Assembly (NCBI GenBank): GCA_030248065.1
Contig: JASAMV010009256.1
Coordinates: 1 to 64,000, forward strand
Length of the DNA stretch: 64,000 nt
DNA from: Rhynchonema sp. JSB1_4
Taxonomy: Eukaryota > Nematoda > Chromadorea > Monhysterida > Xyalidae
Direction: 5' to 3'
A program made the position numbers and the translations under genes. Of this stretch, positions 1 through 10,281 are shown one piece after another (positions within the stretch are counted from its first letter, which is position 1; each line of letters opens with the position of its first letter). The notes beneath the pieces were generated by a model, which was not told where the DNA came from, ran no database searches, and worked only from the letters and a program-made list of their open reading frames with translations.

Positions 1-340
1 TTTTCCGAGACCCATTCCCAGAAAAAAAGTTTTTCTTTTTCCGGAAATTTTTCCAAGTGGCAACTTTTGAAAAAAACGGTTTTTTTCAAAAATTTCCGAA
101 AAATTTTCCAAGGTTGCGAAAGGCTGTTGTCATAACCAATGTAAATCGATGCCAAACAGTTCTAAATGAGCACTTTTTAATCTCCAAGTGCATTTTTACC
201 CTGTTTCAGGCTATTTCCGGACAAAATTTTCTTCAAAATTGGCGTTTTTGGACCATGGGGTATCGTTAAGTACTGGAAAAATATTTGGAAAAAACGGTTT
301 TTTTCCAAAAATATATTTTGCGGAAAAATACGCAAGTATA
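1..340 (-). mobile_element. Partial A/T-rich TIR element, left end off window
   Basis: This stretch is rich in CGGTTTTTTTC and its reverse complement and ends at ACGCAAGTATA (331-340). In inverted orientation it matches the complete element at 23980-24429, which begins TATACTTGCG and ends CGCAAGTATA. The shared interior includes the segment around 135-260. It is not protein coding. The other end lies outside the window, so length and target duplication cannot be judged. Confidence 0.6.
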
Positions 341-469
341 AACAACCCCACACTGGACCGAACCTGAAATTTACAGCGAGGCAGTGGTGTCGTTGGGGAA
401 AGGGAAGGGGGGGAATTACCCCCCCTAGGCCTGGGCACAGTACCACTTTTGACACCCTATACCAATACC

Positions 470-925
470 GACCGTGTACCAATACCCAATACCCAATTGG
501 TGACCCAATACCAATAGCCAATACCAATACCGGGTGAGACCCAATACCCAATACCAATACCCAATACCAGATCAATACTACTGAAGTGCCTGGTATTGGG
601 TTTGGTATTGGGTTGGTATTGGTATTGAGTGGTATTGGTATTGGGTATTGGTCTTAGTATTGGTTTGGTATTGGGTTTTTGGTCTGGTATTGGGTTTGGT
701 ATTGGTTTGGTATTGGGTTTTGACTTTTTGAGTCAGGTATTGGGTTTGGTATTGGGTTTCTCTGGATTAGTATTGGGTATTGGTTTTGACCCAATACCTG
801 GGCAAACCCAATACCCAATACCATTACCAGGCCAGCTTCAATACCAATACCCAATACCAGAATTAGACCCAATACCAATACCTAACACTGGCATTGGTAT
901 TGAGTGGTATTGGTATTGGGTATTG
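470..925. repeat. Strand-switching GGTATTGG/CCAATACC arrays
   Basis: Degenerate short tandem repeats of the type CCCAATACCAATACC run from about 470 to 580. The complementary form GGTATTGGGTTTGGTATTGG runs from about 590 to 790, CCAATACC follows to about 890, and GGTATTGG returns at 893-925. The same short unit is therefore present in alternating orientation, giving large potential hairpins. It sits inside the composite element 382-2145. Open frames across it are translations of the repeat. Confidence 0.8.
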
Positions 926-1258
926 TGCCCACCCATACCCCCCCAAGTATCCGCCATCTTGATTTTTTCACCCAGGGGTATCCGGTATCCTGACTTTTTG
1001 TCCAGGGGTGTCCTACCCAAAAATTTTTCCGAAAACCATAAAAACCGCCCATTTTTACCTCCAAAACGGTCAAAATCGCTTGCTGACACAAGCATAACCC
1101 CAAAAATGACGATTTTTGTGCTTCCGACACCAATTTTGCTCAATTTTCCTCTAAAAAATTGACCTTTTTTGAACAACCCCCTCTGGGTATCCGCGATTTT
1201 TTATTTTGGGGGTAACCCCCCTGGTATCCGAGATTTTTTCATTTTGGGTATCCGTCGG

Positions 1259-1655
1259 CAGTGGTGTAGGTGGGGGGGAGCCCCCCCCCCTAGGTACAGT
1301 AGGTAGGTTGCCGCCCCTCGCCTGGTACAGTAGGTAGGTTGCCGCCCCTCCCCTGGTACAGTAGGTAGGTTGCCGCCCCACCTAACTTTTCACCCAAAAC
1401 ATTCATTTTTGGCTTAAAATTGCATAAAATTAGCATATTTGTCTGCAAATAGGCGAAAAATCGCGCGCTGCGCGCGAAATTAGTGTTTTAGGCCACATTT
1501 TCTTCAGTATTTAGACATAAAAAATTTCGGTTTCCAGATGACCCCCCCCCAAGTGGTACGCCCCCCCTAGCTCGGCTGGTACAGTCGGTAGGTTGCCGCC
1601 CCGCATTTTGGGTGGTACAGTAGGTTGCCGCCCCGCCTGGGTAGCTACACCACTG
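1259..1655. mobile_element. hAT-type MITE, family A, nested copy 1
   Basis: The element starts CAGTGGTGTAG and ends CTACACCACTG and is flanked by a perfect 8-bp duplication TCCGTCGG (1251-1258 and 1656-1663). Inside the left end is a G/C homopolymer run, then three direct copies of GGTACAGTAGGTAGGTTGCC followed by CGCCCC. A central A/T-rich part follows with the palindrome at 1461-1477, then further copies of the repeat towards the right end. It is nearly identical to 1720-2127. Confidence 0.9.
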
Positions 1656-1719
1656 TCCGTCGGTATCCAAAAATTTTGGATTTTGGGTATCCGGTATCCT
1701 GACTTTTTGATTTCCCAAC

Positions 1720-2127
1720 CAATGGTGTGGCTGGGGGGGGGGGGGTGGGGGTCCCCCCCAAGGTACAGTAGGTAGGTTGCCGCCCCTCGCCTGGTACAGT
1801 AGGTAGGTTGCCGCCCCTCCCCTGGTACAGTAGGTAGGTTGCCGCCCCACCTAACTTTTCGCCCAAAACATTCATTTTTGGCTTAAAATTGCATAAAATT
1901 AGCATATTTGTCTGCAAATAGGCGAAAAATCGCGCGCTGCGCGCGAAATTAGTGTTTTAGGCCACATTTTCTTCAGTATTTAGACATAAAAAATTTCGGT
2001 TTCCAGATGACCCCCCCAAGGGGTACGACCCCCCCCCCCTAGCTCGGCTGGTACAGTAGGTAGGTTGCCGCCCCGCATTTTGGGTGGTACAGAAGGTTGC
2101 CGCCCCGCCTGGGTAGCTACACCACTG
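1720..2127. mobile_element. hAT-type MITE, family A, nested copy 2
   Basis: The element starts CAATGGTGTGG (a diverged end) and ends CTACACCACTG, with a perfect 8-bp duplication TTCCCAAC (1712-1719 and 2128-2135). Its interior matches 1259-1655 almost base for base, including three left-hand GGTACAGTAGG repeats and the central GC palindrome at 1930-1946. The two copies inserted independently, since their target duplications differ, into the same outer element. Confidence 0.9.
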
Positions 2128-2258
2128 TTCCCAACGACACCACTGCAGCGAGATTTGACTGTGGAGCAAAACATAACGGGAAAACCCATTTACGCCAAAT
2201 CAGCACGCACCATACTCACCGTCACCACAACTGACTCAACATCACAAACAAACAAAAA

Positions 2259-5200
2259 ATGAATGCTGAAGATCAGGCCTCGGTGCCGCGAGATCTTGTC
2301 GCCTACCTGCAATCACTTAGTTCCACGTTGACTGGCGGGGAAGCAAAGCTCGAAAGCAGTTTAGTTTGTCTTTCCATTTATTCGTACCATTCTGGTGTTC
2401 GATTTTTTTCAGGATTCATATTCGTTTTTTGCCTGTTATTCAGTGTGCTGACTTTGCTGATATCGTGCTTGCGCACTCAAAAGTCTATACAATTACTGCA
2501 GCCGCGCTCAACAAGTGTATAGAAGAAATCAATGGACATGAGTTGGCCCTTTGCCAGACGTATGACAACAGTCATCTGCTTGAAATATTGTTTGGTAAGT
2601 TCCATACTTCTGATTTGCCCGTTTTGAAGACGTTGTATGATACGCGATCCTGCGCAATCACGGTGGCAATCAGTGTAGTTCCTGGTCCGGCGTTGAAATT
2701 AGTGTACCTCCCTACTTTTTCGGAGGGGAAATCAGTGTACCTCCCAGGAAATTAGTGGGGGGAGGGGGGAAGACCCAAAATTAGGAAAAAGTCACTTTTT
2801 GAGGTTGAAAATTTGACCGATTTTTACCCCTTTTTTGGAAAAAATTCTTCATAAAAAGGGTATATTTTGGCGACTTTTGAGAACATCGACCTAAAAATCA
2901 CACGTTTTGGCCTTATTTTGGCGACTTTTGAGAACATCGACCTAAAAATCACACGTTTTGGCCTAGAGATGCCCTTTTAGGCCTAAAAATGGCCATTTTA
3001 GGCAAAAATTTGGGAAATTAGTGTACTACTAGTGTACCTTGGTCGGGAAAATTAGTGTACCTTAAGGGGGGCCCCCTCCCCCCAGGAACTACACTGGTGG
3101 CAATCAAAACAACTTGCGCCGGGACGTGAATATTTCATGTTCAATTTTGCTCTTTGCTTGCACCCAGAATTTCGTTCGGCTTAAATTCTGGGAGCAAACA
3201 GCACCTGACCTCCCAATTTTATGCACATTTGGGTGCATGCTGCAGGTCCAGAGTGTCGAAAATTAGAGTGAGCCAGTTTTACAGGTTGTGATGTTGGCAA
3301 TGCGTGCCAATTGCTTCAGCATTTTATTCGACGTGTCAAACGAGGTGCGTTTCTAGATCTGTTGTGTTCACAATGCGGCAGCCGGGTGGTCGAAACATCG
3401 CTTTATGCACTTGAACGGCAGAGCGGTGAGTCTGCAAGAACGGAAAATCGACCCTTTTTCAATCATATGTTTTTTCGGAAGGTATTTCGGCGGCTTTTAA
3501 AATTTTTGTGAAATGCAAGTTATAGGAAAACGCCTATAGATTTAGGGAAAACGCACCTTTTTATATGTTTTTCCCATTTTTATTATTTTAGTTGTACTTT
3601 TCACGTTAACTAATAATTGTACACCAGCTACGCGTTACTTGAGCATTTGTCAATCTTTTGTCGGAAATATGTCGAAGAAGACTTGGAAAATGGTTTTTCC
3701 GCAAAGATTGTTTCCGGAAAATTGTAAAATACATATAGGCTGCCTTCACAATGCATGCGAGTTAGCGATTTTGTGAGTTCGCAATTTTGCGAGTTGCGAG
3801 TTTGTGAGCCAGAATTTCAACTCGCATTTGTGTTCACAATGGAAATTCACAACTCGCATGCGAGCTCGCAAAGTCGCATTTGTGTACACGATACACGCGC
3901 GCGAGTCAGTTATCGCAAGTTTTTCTCATCCAATACTTCAGAACTTTTAGCCGTTTGCTTTCAAATCAATCAATTACAGTTGTGTGCAAAACAAGTATTC
4001 CGCTTGAACATCATTTCCCTTTAGATTAACTGTGTAACTTGTTTTTGTGTGTTGGTAGAAGAATGAGATAGTTATGGATAAAAGCAGCAAAATTGTAGTC
4101 ATACAACATAATGTAACACCGGTTAAGGCCGACTATGTATGTTTTATAAATTAAATTAATCGAAATGATTATGTTTTCTTGCTAAGGGAAGCACGCGCAC
4201 ACCAAACTCGCATCCAAATTTGAGCAAATCCTGATCCACTTTTTCGAGTTTGCGAGCCGAAAACTCGCAATCTTGCAATTGCATTATGAACAAACATGCG
4301 AGTCTGAGTTTGCGGGCCGCGCCAGTCTGACTCGCAAAATCGCTGACTCGCATTTTGCTTTGCGAACACAAATGCGAGCCGCGTTGGCTCGCAAACTCGC
4401 GTGCATTGTGAAGGCAGCCATAGTGTCTGTGGTACCTGAACCCATGTCATTGTGCAAATATCATTGCTTTTCTGTCCAGAGGCTAGTCAGTCGGTCAGTG
4501 GATCTGATGCGATATTGAATGAATTAACGCCGATACTAACCGAGAATTGGTCAGAATTGGCTGCAAATCAGTCTGGATCTCATGTGCTCAGGTGAGAAAT
4601 TTAGAGACTAAGTAGTTTTGTAGGTTCTGGTTTGGAGCGTTTGACCTGTTAAAAACATGTCGTAAAGTCATCAAATCGTGTGTCGAACGTCACCTAACAC
4701 CCCATTCAAGGGGTGGACATGAAAGGAAACGCAAAGTTGTAAGGCAGCAGCAACAAAAACTTTGATCAATTCAAGCGGCGGTTACATTAGGATCTTCGGA
4801 AGCCTATATTGTTTTTAAAGTAACTCTCAGTACAATTTCGGAATTGTTCAGTTTTCGGGATTTTGTTGTTGTTACATTTCAGATCATAGCTGTCTTTTCA
4901 TGATTGACGGTGCATTTTCAGAACCGTCGGCCGCGTAATGGCTGGCTTAACTAGGGACACGTCCGGGACAACGCAGCCCTGCAAGAACAACAGGAAACGA
5001 TCACTGCGGTGAGAATGGCAATTTGACGATGTTTTCAGTTTTGTTGGGCAGCTAATAGTTGGGCGATGGACAGCCCGCCTTTTTCAACTTGCGCCACCCA
5101 GTACTTCCAAATCTTCTGAAGAGCTTTGGGTCCAGTTTAGTAGTGGCTGGGGGGGGGTTACCCCCTCCCAGTACTTACCTACCACAAAACCCGAGGGGGG

Positions 5201-8200
5201 GCGTTGGGGGGGGGGTTGAGTACTTACCTCTCACAACTCCAAATCATACCTCTCACAAGCAAATTTGTACCTTTTTAAGGCAAAAAATCGGTGTGTTTCG
5301 ACCTTATTTCCCCAAAAATCGCGCGCTCTATTTTTAGACGATTTTCGGCGAAAATTTGGAAAAGTACTATTTATACCTCATTTTTTGGCCGAAACTGTAT
5401 CACAAAAACGGTGTTTTTTTTTCGCCTTTTAAGGGTGACCAAAATCATACCTCTCAAATTTTTCCGGTCCCAACCCCGCATCGTACCTCCCACACATGGG
5501 CCTGCCACTACATTGCTTAGAGTTGTCTCTTATAATGCTGGCGTTCGTTACTGGGTGTTTTATTTGAAAGAAGAACAATCAGTTAGAATAAAAACATATT
5601 CAGAAAGGCGGACAACGAATGGAGGACAGACGTTGTCAGCCAGGCCCGCGTGTCGTCAGCCGTGCGTCCGTCATTCGACCAACTGCTCATGCGTGCCTTG
5701 GACTGGTCGACTGTGAAAGGTCGCCAGACTCATTCTCGACTTTTTTTGGAAAATTCCACGCTTTTTTATTGTGTTTCTCCCATGTCCGACAGAAGTAACT
5801 ATTTCTTCAAAAGAATCGTGTTTCGGTGCATGCTTGTGATTGCTGCATATCACCATAAGCGAGGTTTCAGACATAACGCAACACGAGCACGTGAGTTTGG
5901 TTGTGCAAGAGTTCATCAAACTGGATCACGCTGTCAAATCCGGCCGACTGTCAATGCTGATGCAAAGTTGTGTGGAAGCTGCAGCCAAGTGAGTGTGGGA
6001 TGTGGAATGATCCCATACAAATTTAGACCCGCACCACCCTTGCGGGCAAGCACTACTACTACGGTACTACGATTGGGCATGGGCATATAATATTGTATAA
6101 ATTTATTGTGCAATGGACTTGAATCACTTATTTCGACCAGCTCAAAAGTTGTTCGTTTGCGTGTGGGGGAACAATTTTTAACGCTGGCCTAAATTGATGG
6201 CAGGTGCAATTTAATCACGAAATAGAAGTCACGCAAGATTCGCTTGTTCCAAGCAGGGTTGGGCAAAAAATGTTTTTTTTTCAAAAAATCGTTTTTTTAA
6301 ACGTTTTTTTTTAAAAAAAACGTTTTTTTTAAAACGCCCAGATGACCAAAATATGCCCCCAAAAAAATTGGAAAACGCTCATGTTGGGAAGGAAACGTGG
6401 CTAAATGAAGTCATTCTATGTGTTCTGAGGCAAAATAAACAGGTTTCAACCCTTTTCTAGCGTGTTGCTAAGATCCCATATCAGACCCGCATCGTGGGAC
6501 CAACTTTGGTCGGGGTCATCACTGAAAGTCAAACTCCGTATATCGACGTATCTCGACAAAGTAAAAATTGGTTCGAAAATTTTTTGAAAAAAATGGGACA
6601 AAAAATTGATTTTCCTTGATAATCAGGGTACTTTCCCTGAAAAATCAGGGAAAATCAAGGAAATTCAGGATTTAAAAAAAACGAAAAACGACCCAGGCGT
6701 TTTTTTTAAAAAAACGTCGTTTTTTAAAAAAAAACGCCGTCGTTTTTTTTGCCCAATCCTGGTTCCAAGTCGTAGTTCAACCATGTAGTAGTTTCAGTGG
6801 GCCAGAAAGTTTGCACTTCCAAATGCTTGAATCGCGTTAGTTTGCGATTATTGCACCTTGCCCATAAGAAAATGGCTGCGTTGATCCTGCAAAATGAAGT
6901 GAAACATAGAAGAGCTATGTTTTTTGCGCCAGTTGCTTCAAAGGATTAGGTTGTCTATTCCTCTGCTTGTTCGAAACGCTGTGTTCGCTTTATAAAAGCT
7001 GCAATATACTGCACTTTCATGTCTTGTACATCTTCACAAGTCACTGTTTGACCACCAAGCAATTCTGCTCGGATATGCCTGTACGTGCGACATGTGCAGA
7101 TATAATGTTCGGCTGACTCTGCATCGAGCCCGCATGCATCGCAGGTCGGACTGTCCGCAAGACCTATTATGTGCAGGTGTTTACTCACAGCACAGTGTCC
7201 CGTGAACACCCCCACCATGTTCCTGAGTTGTTGTCTGTTTAGGGACAGCAGGGCCTTTGTTTTATAGATATCAACATTTTTAATAAACCATGGTCGCAGC
7301 GTTTGTTGTTAACCTGATAATCATGCCGTATGGCGAGTGTGGTCAGTTGTGAACGGAAACACTGGTCCCGCTCGATTTGTAAGTGGAGGGTAGGGTGGAC
7401 AGATTGTATTTTCCTGGTGGAGCACGATTATACCTTCAGATGTGATGGCGTTGTGTTGGCGTTGTGCCAGAATCGACACGGCTCACGTGCCATCGAATGT
7501 CTGTTGCGACACTGCCGCCCTGCACAGGCGCAGCAGTTTTACGAAATGGCTGTGCAGGTTGGTTGGATGCTGCCACATACAGTACGCACGACAAGGTACG
7601 AGTGACCATATTGCTTCAGAACTGTCTCCGCGACATCGCCCTGGACGCAAATGGCAATTTTGTGGTGCAACAGTTGTTGAGAGTGGCAACTGAAGACGAC
7701 ATGGTTGGTGCCGTGCCGGCCAAGCTGATCGCTGCATTTTCATCATTTTTAATATTTTGTGTGGTTGATTGCAGGTGACCGACTTGTTATCGGAATTGCG
7801 TGATATTCTGGTCGACATTGTGCAACGACGTTTCTATGGCCTGCTGTCGGAAATGGCGCGTACGTCTGCTCGCACGCACATTGATGAGCATGCGCTAATC
7901 AAGGTAGGTTATGTTGCAGAAGGGAATGGTTGTCGTCCTTGCCCCAATCTTATGTGGGCGCATACATCGTCAAAACGTGTTTTTACCTTTTTGTGGTGGA
8001 ATTAAGGCCGCATTCACAATGCAAGCCTTATGATGCGCACGCTTTTGCGTTTACAATGGAGAAAGCTAATTAGCGCGTTAGCGTGCGAGCAACTTTTCTC
8101 TCACGCTAACGCGCTTTTCACGATTAGGACTGGTTCTAATTTATTTTGCGCGTTAGCGCATTAGCGTGTCACTGATAAGCGCGCACGCTAACGCGCTTTT

Positions 8201-9658
8201 TCAATTTTCCATTGTGAATGCAAAAGCATGCGGAAAAAGCGTGCACGCTAATCAGCAACACGCTAACGCGCCGCATTGTCAATGCGGCCTAAAAAATCAC
8301 AAGCTTTATACAGTGAGGAGTTTTAAATCGGGATGGTACGGAGGCAACAATATTCACGCTGGAAAAGACAGTGCGGTTGCCAAGTGTGGTCAACACGCAA
8401 ATTAGGTATCTGTTGCAGGGGATAACGCGCCAATTCAAATGTGCCAAACAACGTGAAATGTTCGTGCCGGCCGTACTGACGTTGGGTAACTGGTCCGAAT
8501 CGGTCACACCTGTACACCAAGGGGGATACTCGTTTGACGCGAAGGTATGTACATATGTTTACTATATTATACTTAATCAGGTATCTGCAAGCAAATTAAG
8601 ACCGTCGTTTATGGCTTTGACTGTTTTGTTTATTTCTTTACAACATGAGCGAGCTATTGGTTCCTGCTAAAATCTGGTTGGATGCTATGAATCTAGGGTG
8701 GATAATTAGGCAGATGCGAGAGTACGATGTCATGGTAACATCAATAAGACCGATGACACCAGTTTGTGACATGCATGTGGCAACTGTTTGTGTGTCACTT
8801 CAGTCGATCACCTATCACGGTTCAGTGCTGCTGCAACAACTGTGTGCGTTCGAACACACCAAACGACTGCTGTCGAGCATGACCGCCATGCACGAACAAT
8901 CGTTGATGGCATTGTGTTGTCATGTAAATGGTCAGCGGCTGAGTTCTTTGTTTCACGCGCCTTTGGTACCTAAATCTCGGACCTTTCGATGCAAAAAGAA
9001 GTTCTGGCACCTAAATTAGGACCGACAGCGCAAAGTTATTGGTGAGCGCCACGATTTTAGGTGTCAGATTTCAATTTCTAGGTGCCATTGCACGTGAAGA
9101 AAAACACGAAATGAGCGACAAGCTGACTGACATGTCGATCGCGTTACTCTCGCATGGTTGCAGGTTGTCACGTAGTCGAGTGCATCTGTCGGTCACAATC
9201 GCTCGACAATGAAGTGAAACATCAGTTGATTCATGCGAGATTACAGGTGGGTCATATGGTGGACGACATTCACGCAGACTTTGTATTGTTGACAGTGTGT
9301 TTCAGTCGCATTGGCTCACACTGGTCACCGACGTGTACGGTAGTCGTGTGTTGGACGCAGCGTGGTCGTGTGCTTCGATGAAACAAAGATGTGCCATTGC
9401 CCACGCACTCACACACTCGGGCGTCGCCCAACTTCAGGTATGTCTTATTAATACCAATGACTTCAAGTGTTTAGCATCTTTATTGTCACTTCTCTATGTT
9501 TGCAGAAACACAAAATCTCCAGCGTTATTGTAAGCAAGTACGCGCTGGCGGAGTTTGCTCAGTCGCCGAAAAAATGGCGAAATTCAATTGTGTCAAAAGA
9601 GAACAAGACGAAACGATTTGTTGATGAAGTTTTGGGTGGTGACGGGAAAAGAAAATGA
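2259..9658 (+). CDS. NOP9: NOP9-like Pumilio-repeat nucleolar protein
   Basis: Fifteen exons: 2259-2363, 2444-2594, 3285-3425, 4480-4591, 4922-5008, 5604-5719, 5871-5988, 7440-7557, 7620-7703, 7775-7903, 8419-8544, 8804-8930, 9164-9246, 9306-9437, 9506-9658. All phases agree and give 593 aa, close to the usual 600-700 of NOP9. Puf-type repeats are visible along the whole length, with helix signatures such as CGSRVVETSL, QSGSHVL, NRHGSRAIECLL, NGNFVVQQLL, GSVLLQQLC and YGSRVLDAAW. The spaced-out repeats and the basic, lysine-rich C-terminus (KKWRN...KRFVDEVLG) are typical of NOP9 rather than of cytoplasmic Pumilio or PUF6. NOP9 proteins bind pre-rRNA in the nucleolus and act in small-subunit (18S) maturation. 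The ATG at 2259 is the first in frame and opens a short acidic N-terminus. Several introns carry transposons. The short exon 9 (7620-7703) could use another acceptor. Confidence 0.88.
2671..3096. mobile_element. hAT-type MITE, family B, in NOP9 intron 2
   Basis: The ends are CAGTGTAGTTCCTGG and CCAGGAACTACACTG, with a perfect 8-bp target duplication GTGGCAAT (2663-2670 and 3097-3104). Subterminal repeats contain GTGTACCT-type units next to G/C runs. Two tandem copies of a roughly 60-base segment (about 2868-2968) lie in the middle. It is a clean example that fixes the element boundaries of this family. It has no coding capacity. Confidence 0.93.
3738..4419. mobile_element. PIF/Harbinger-like MITE in NOP9 intron 3
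   Basis: A 682-base inverted-repeat element runs from GGCTGCCTTCACAATGCATG to a matching right end GTGCATTGTGAAGGCAGCC. The flanks are ATA on both sides (3735-3737, 4420-4422), a 3-bp duplication like that of PIF/Harbinger transposons (usually TWA). Both subterminal parts are dense in GCGAGT/ACTCGC oligomers. No transposase is visible. Confidence 0.82.
5133..5515. mobile_element. hAT-type MITE, family F, degraded ends, in NOP9 intron 5
   Basis: The left part reads TAGTAGTGGCTGG followed by a G run, and the right part reads CCTGCCACTACATTG. It is an inverted match of the sequence starting CAGTGTAGTGGCAGGCC at 24853. Repeats containing GTACTTACCT and GTACCTCTCACA are subterminal. The terminal pentamers are mutated and I see no target duplication, so the exact limits are approximate. 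Confidence 0.65.
6255..6765. repeat. A/T homopolymer-rich repeat in NOP9 intron 7
   Basis: Blocks of GTTTTTTTT and AAAAAAACG occur at about 6268-6335 and again at about 6675-6755, the second roughly inverse to the first. They enclose a 330-base interior without coding signal. This looks like a foldback-type repeat; the limits are estimates. Confidence 0.5.
6955..7290 (-). mobile_element. Non-LTR retrotransposon remnant (ORF2 C-terminus)
   Basis: Read on the minus strand, this fragment encodes the C-terminal part of a LINE ORF2 of the Jockey/R1/I type. The visible signature is LRNMVGVFTGHC, then HLHIIGL-DSPTCDACG and EHYICTC, a C-x2-C...H...C pattern. The last residues are degenerate and run to a stop at 6955. 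No reverse transcriptase core remains next to it. It lies antisense in NOP9 intron 7. It is a dead fragment, since the rest of the element is absent. Confidence 0.8.
8006..8289. mobile_element. PIF/Harbinger-like MITE in NOP9 intron 10
   Basis: The ends GGCCGCATTCACAATGC and GCATTGTCAATGCGGCC are flanked by a TAA duplication (8003-8005, 8290-8292), the TWA target typical of PIF/Harbinger. The interior is built from GCGTTAGCGTGC-like units in both orientations, so nearly the whole element can fold back. The ends resemble those of 3738-4419. Confidence 0.88.
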
Positions 9659-10281
9659 TGGTTTCAATAGTCAAATATTGTTGTTGGTTTACTTGTTATA
9701 CAAGCTGTCATGTTTTATACAGTTGTTCGTGTAGATAGTTCTAGAAAAAACAGTAACATAAACGAATCAAACATGTTGGCATGACAATTAGTATCTAAGC
9801 CTGTTCACTTCAGTTCACTGCATCAGCATGAGTGCAGGTATCTGCATGCAATTGTTCACTTTGTCGTTTCACAAATGTCGGGTTATGTCTCCAAAAGTGG
9901 ACGTGAAATCAAATTTCAACAATGTTTTTCGAAATGCAGGGCTACTAACCGTGATTTTCCAATGAATTCCGTCTTTATTTTGCCTCGTCCTTGAAATATA
10001 GGCTATGTTTAGCCTGGTTGGGTTGCGGGCTTAAAAGCATGGCAAAAATGTCTTTTATGCGATGATTCATGATACAAATACAAAACCGTCACGTTCACGT
10101 GACCAAGACGTCCGTTCTATGACCAAAGTTTGCTACCGGGGTGCCATATTTTTAATGAAGGTGGCAAAGCAGGCTCTCGGCAAATTGATTCAAATAAGGT
10201 GTATCTGGAATAAACTGGGTTTGGGTATAGCCGAACAACAGCTGCGCACTGATTTGGATGCAGGTGCAGTGCATGTGCAGC
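9659..10281. other. Intergenic, NOP9 to crotonase gene
   Basis: This 620-base stretch holds the NOP9 3' flank and the upstream region of the crotonase gene. I see no further exon. A CAG at about 10260 could be an acceptor for an untranslated first exon of the downstream gene. No canonical AATAAA was found close after the NOP9 stop. Confidence 0.5.

Larger units (their letters stand above)
382..2145. mobile_element. Composite hAT-type non-autonomous element (family E ends)
   Basis: The outer ends are CAGTGGTGTCGTTGGG and CCCAACGACACCACTG, a perfect 16-bp terminal inverted repeat. The flanks are CAGCGAGG (374-381) and CAGCGAGA (2146-2153), an 8-bp target duplication with one mismatch. CAGTG fits the YARNG end consensus of the hAT superfamily. 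No transposase is present, so it is non-autonomous. Two smaller related elements (1259-1655 and 1720-2127) are inserted in it, each with its own perfect duplication. The rest is made of GGTATTGG arrays and GGTATCC-containing repeats. It ends 113 bases before the NOP9 start codon. Confidence 0.85.

Noticed and set aside
629..1162. Long open frame of Gly/Leu/Val repeats
   Set aside because: It is a translation of the GGTATTGG array and of transposon sequence; no codon bias or domain.
1259..2127. CRISPR-like regularly spaced repeats
   Set aside because: The repeats are subterminal direct repeats of MITEs in a eukaryotic genome, without unique spacers or cas genes.
2259..9658. Canonical Pumilio (PUM1/2) or PUF6 assignment
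   Set aside because: Repeat spacing, weak base-recognition triplets and the lysine-rich C-terminus fit NOP9 better.
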